Of a DNA stretch of 13,015 nucleotides, positions 12,700-13,015 are shown in pieces. Numbering within the stretch: the stretch's first letter is position 1; each line of letters begins with the position of its first letter. The DNA comes from an uncultured Eubacteriales bacterium (GTDB lineage Bacteria; Bacillota; Clostridia; Oscillospirales; Oscillospiraceae): NCBI GenBank assembly GCA_900320765.1, contig ONTN01000044.1, positions 1 through 13,015 of the forward strand, read 5' to 3'. The position numbers and the translations under genes were made by a program. The notes under the pieces are model-generated. The model was not told where the DNA came from, did no database searches, and saw nothing but the letters and a program-made list of their open reading frames with translations.

Positions 12700-13015
12700 A
12701 TGTGTTCCATAATGGGCTTCACTACCGAGCACGCGGAGGCTGAGATAAGGCCGTATTTTGACCGGACCGTATCGCGCGGGCCCGATATGAGCCGCGTTGA
12801 GCGGGCGGGAAGCGGGCTTTTATGCTTCCACCGCCTCGCCATAATGGGAGTGGGGGAGAGCGGTATGCAGCCCTTCCGCCTCGGCGGAGATATGTGCGTC
12901 TGCAATGGGGAGCTGTACGGCTTTCGCCCGCTGAAAGAGGCGCTGAAAGCTAAGTACGAATTCAAGTCCGGCTCCGACTGCGAGATCATCCTGCCGCTCT
13001 ACCGCGAGTACGGCG
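12700..13015 (+). CDS. asnB: Asparagine synthetase B, N-terminal glutaminase domain (3' truncated by window)
   Basis: The frame opens with ATG at 12700 and runs off the window after 105 residues. Cys2 (MCSIMGF) is the class II amidotransferase nucleophile exposed once the initiator Met is removed. Further family motifs are SRGPD (25-29), CFHRLAIMG (42-50), GMQPF (55-59), CNGELYG (68-74) and SDCEIILPLY (92-101). The full protein would transfer ammonia from glutamine to an adenylated aspartate. The closely related glutamate synthase and GlmS domains lack this exact RGPD/HRLAI combination. An AGGA (12689-12692) gives a modest Shine-Dalgarno. The gene follows the ammonium channel by 28 bp with no terminator between, so it likely belongs to the glnN operon. 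The synthetase domain lies outside the window. Confidence 0.92.
   Translation, partial: MCSIMGFTTEHAEAEIRPYFDRTVSRGPDMSRVERAGSGLLCFHRLAIMGVGESGMQPFRLGGDMCVCNGELYGFRPLKEALKAKYEFKSGSDCEIILPLYREYG

Overview
The window is a nitrogen-assimilation island from a moderately GC-rich Firmicute, most likely a Clostridia/Oscillospirales-type anaerobe. The inference rests on family content only: glutamine synthetase III, a five-piece archaeal/clostridial-type glutamate synthase, an Amt-PII fusion and an ANTAR-domain antiterminator protein. No rRNA, tRNA, CRISPR array or mobile element is visible.

Layout. 1-386 (+) is the 3' end of a PfkB-type sugar kinase. Convergent with it, 389-1771 (-) is a two-gene unit: a short, catalytically degenerate glutamine-synthetase-like protein followed by an ANTAR protein with a degenerate receiver domain. 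Divergent from that unit, 1970-3502 (+) is pyrG, closed by a strong intrinsic terminator. 3558-8533 (-) is one operon, read from 8533 downwards: glutamine amidotransferase, FMN/Fe-S synthase, four-cluster ferredoxin, FAD-dependent reductase and GXGXG domain, which together form a split glutamate synthase. 8534-8881 is a 348-bp divergent control region. 8882-13015 (+) holds glutamine synthetase III, an ammonium channel fused to a PII domain, and the 5' end of asparagine synthetase B, probably one transcript.

How it fits together. Three transcripts (pyrG, the glutamate synthase operon, the glnN-amt-asnB operon) start just upstream of an intrinsic terminator. In each, the 5' arm of the terminator can instead fold into a small hairpin with a six-base loop, AAAGGC or AACGGC. 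A at loop position 1 and G at position 4 is the recognition signature of ANTAR proteins, and the ANTAR gene lies in the same window. The simplest reading is a local regulon in which the ANTAR protein stabilises the hairpin and prevents termination. Its receiver lacks the phosphoacceptor Asp and it is preceded in its operon by a glutamine synthetase relic lacking most metal ligands, so the relic is a good candidate for the nitrogen sensor.

A second oddity is PyrG. The catalytic His of its glutaminase domain is replaced by Pro, and about 25 residues including the conserved RHRYE segment are missing. This suggests an ammonia-dependent CTP synthase, which would fit its apparent inclusion in the nitrogen regulon.
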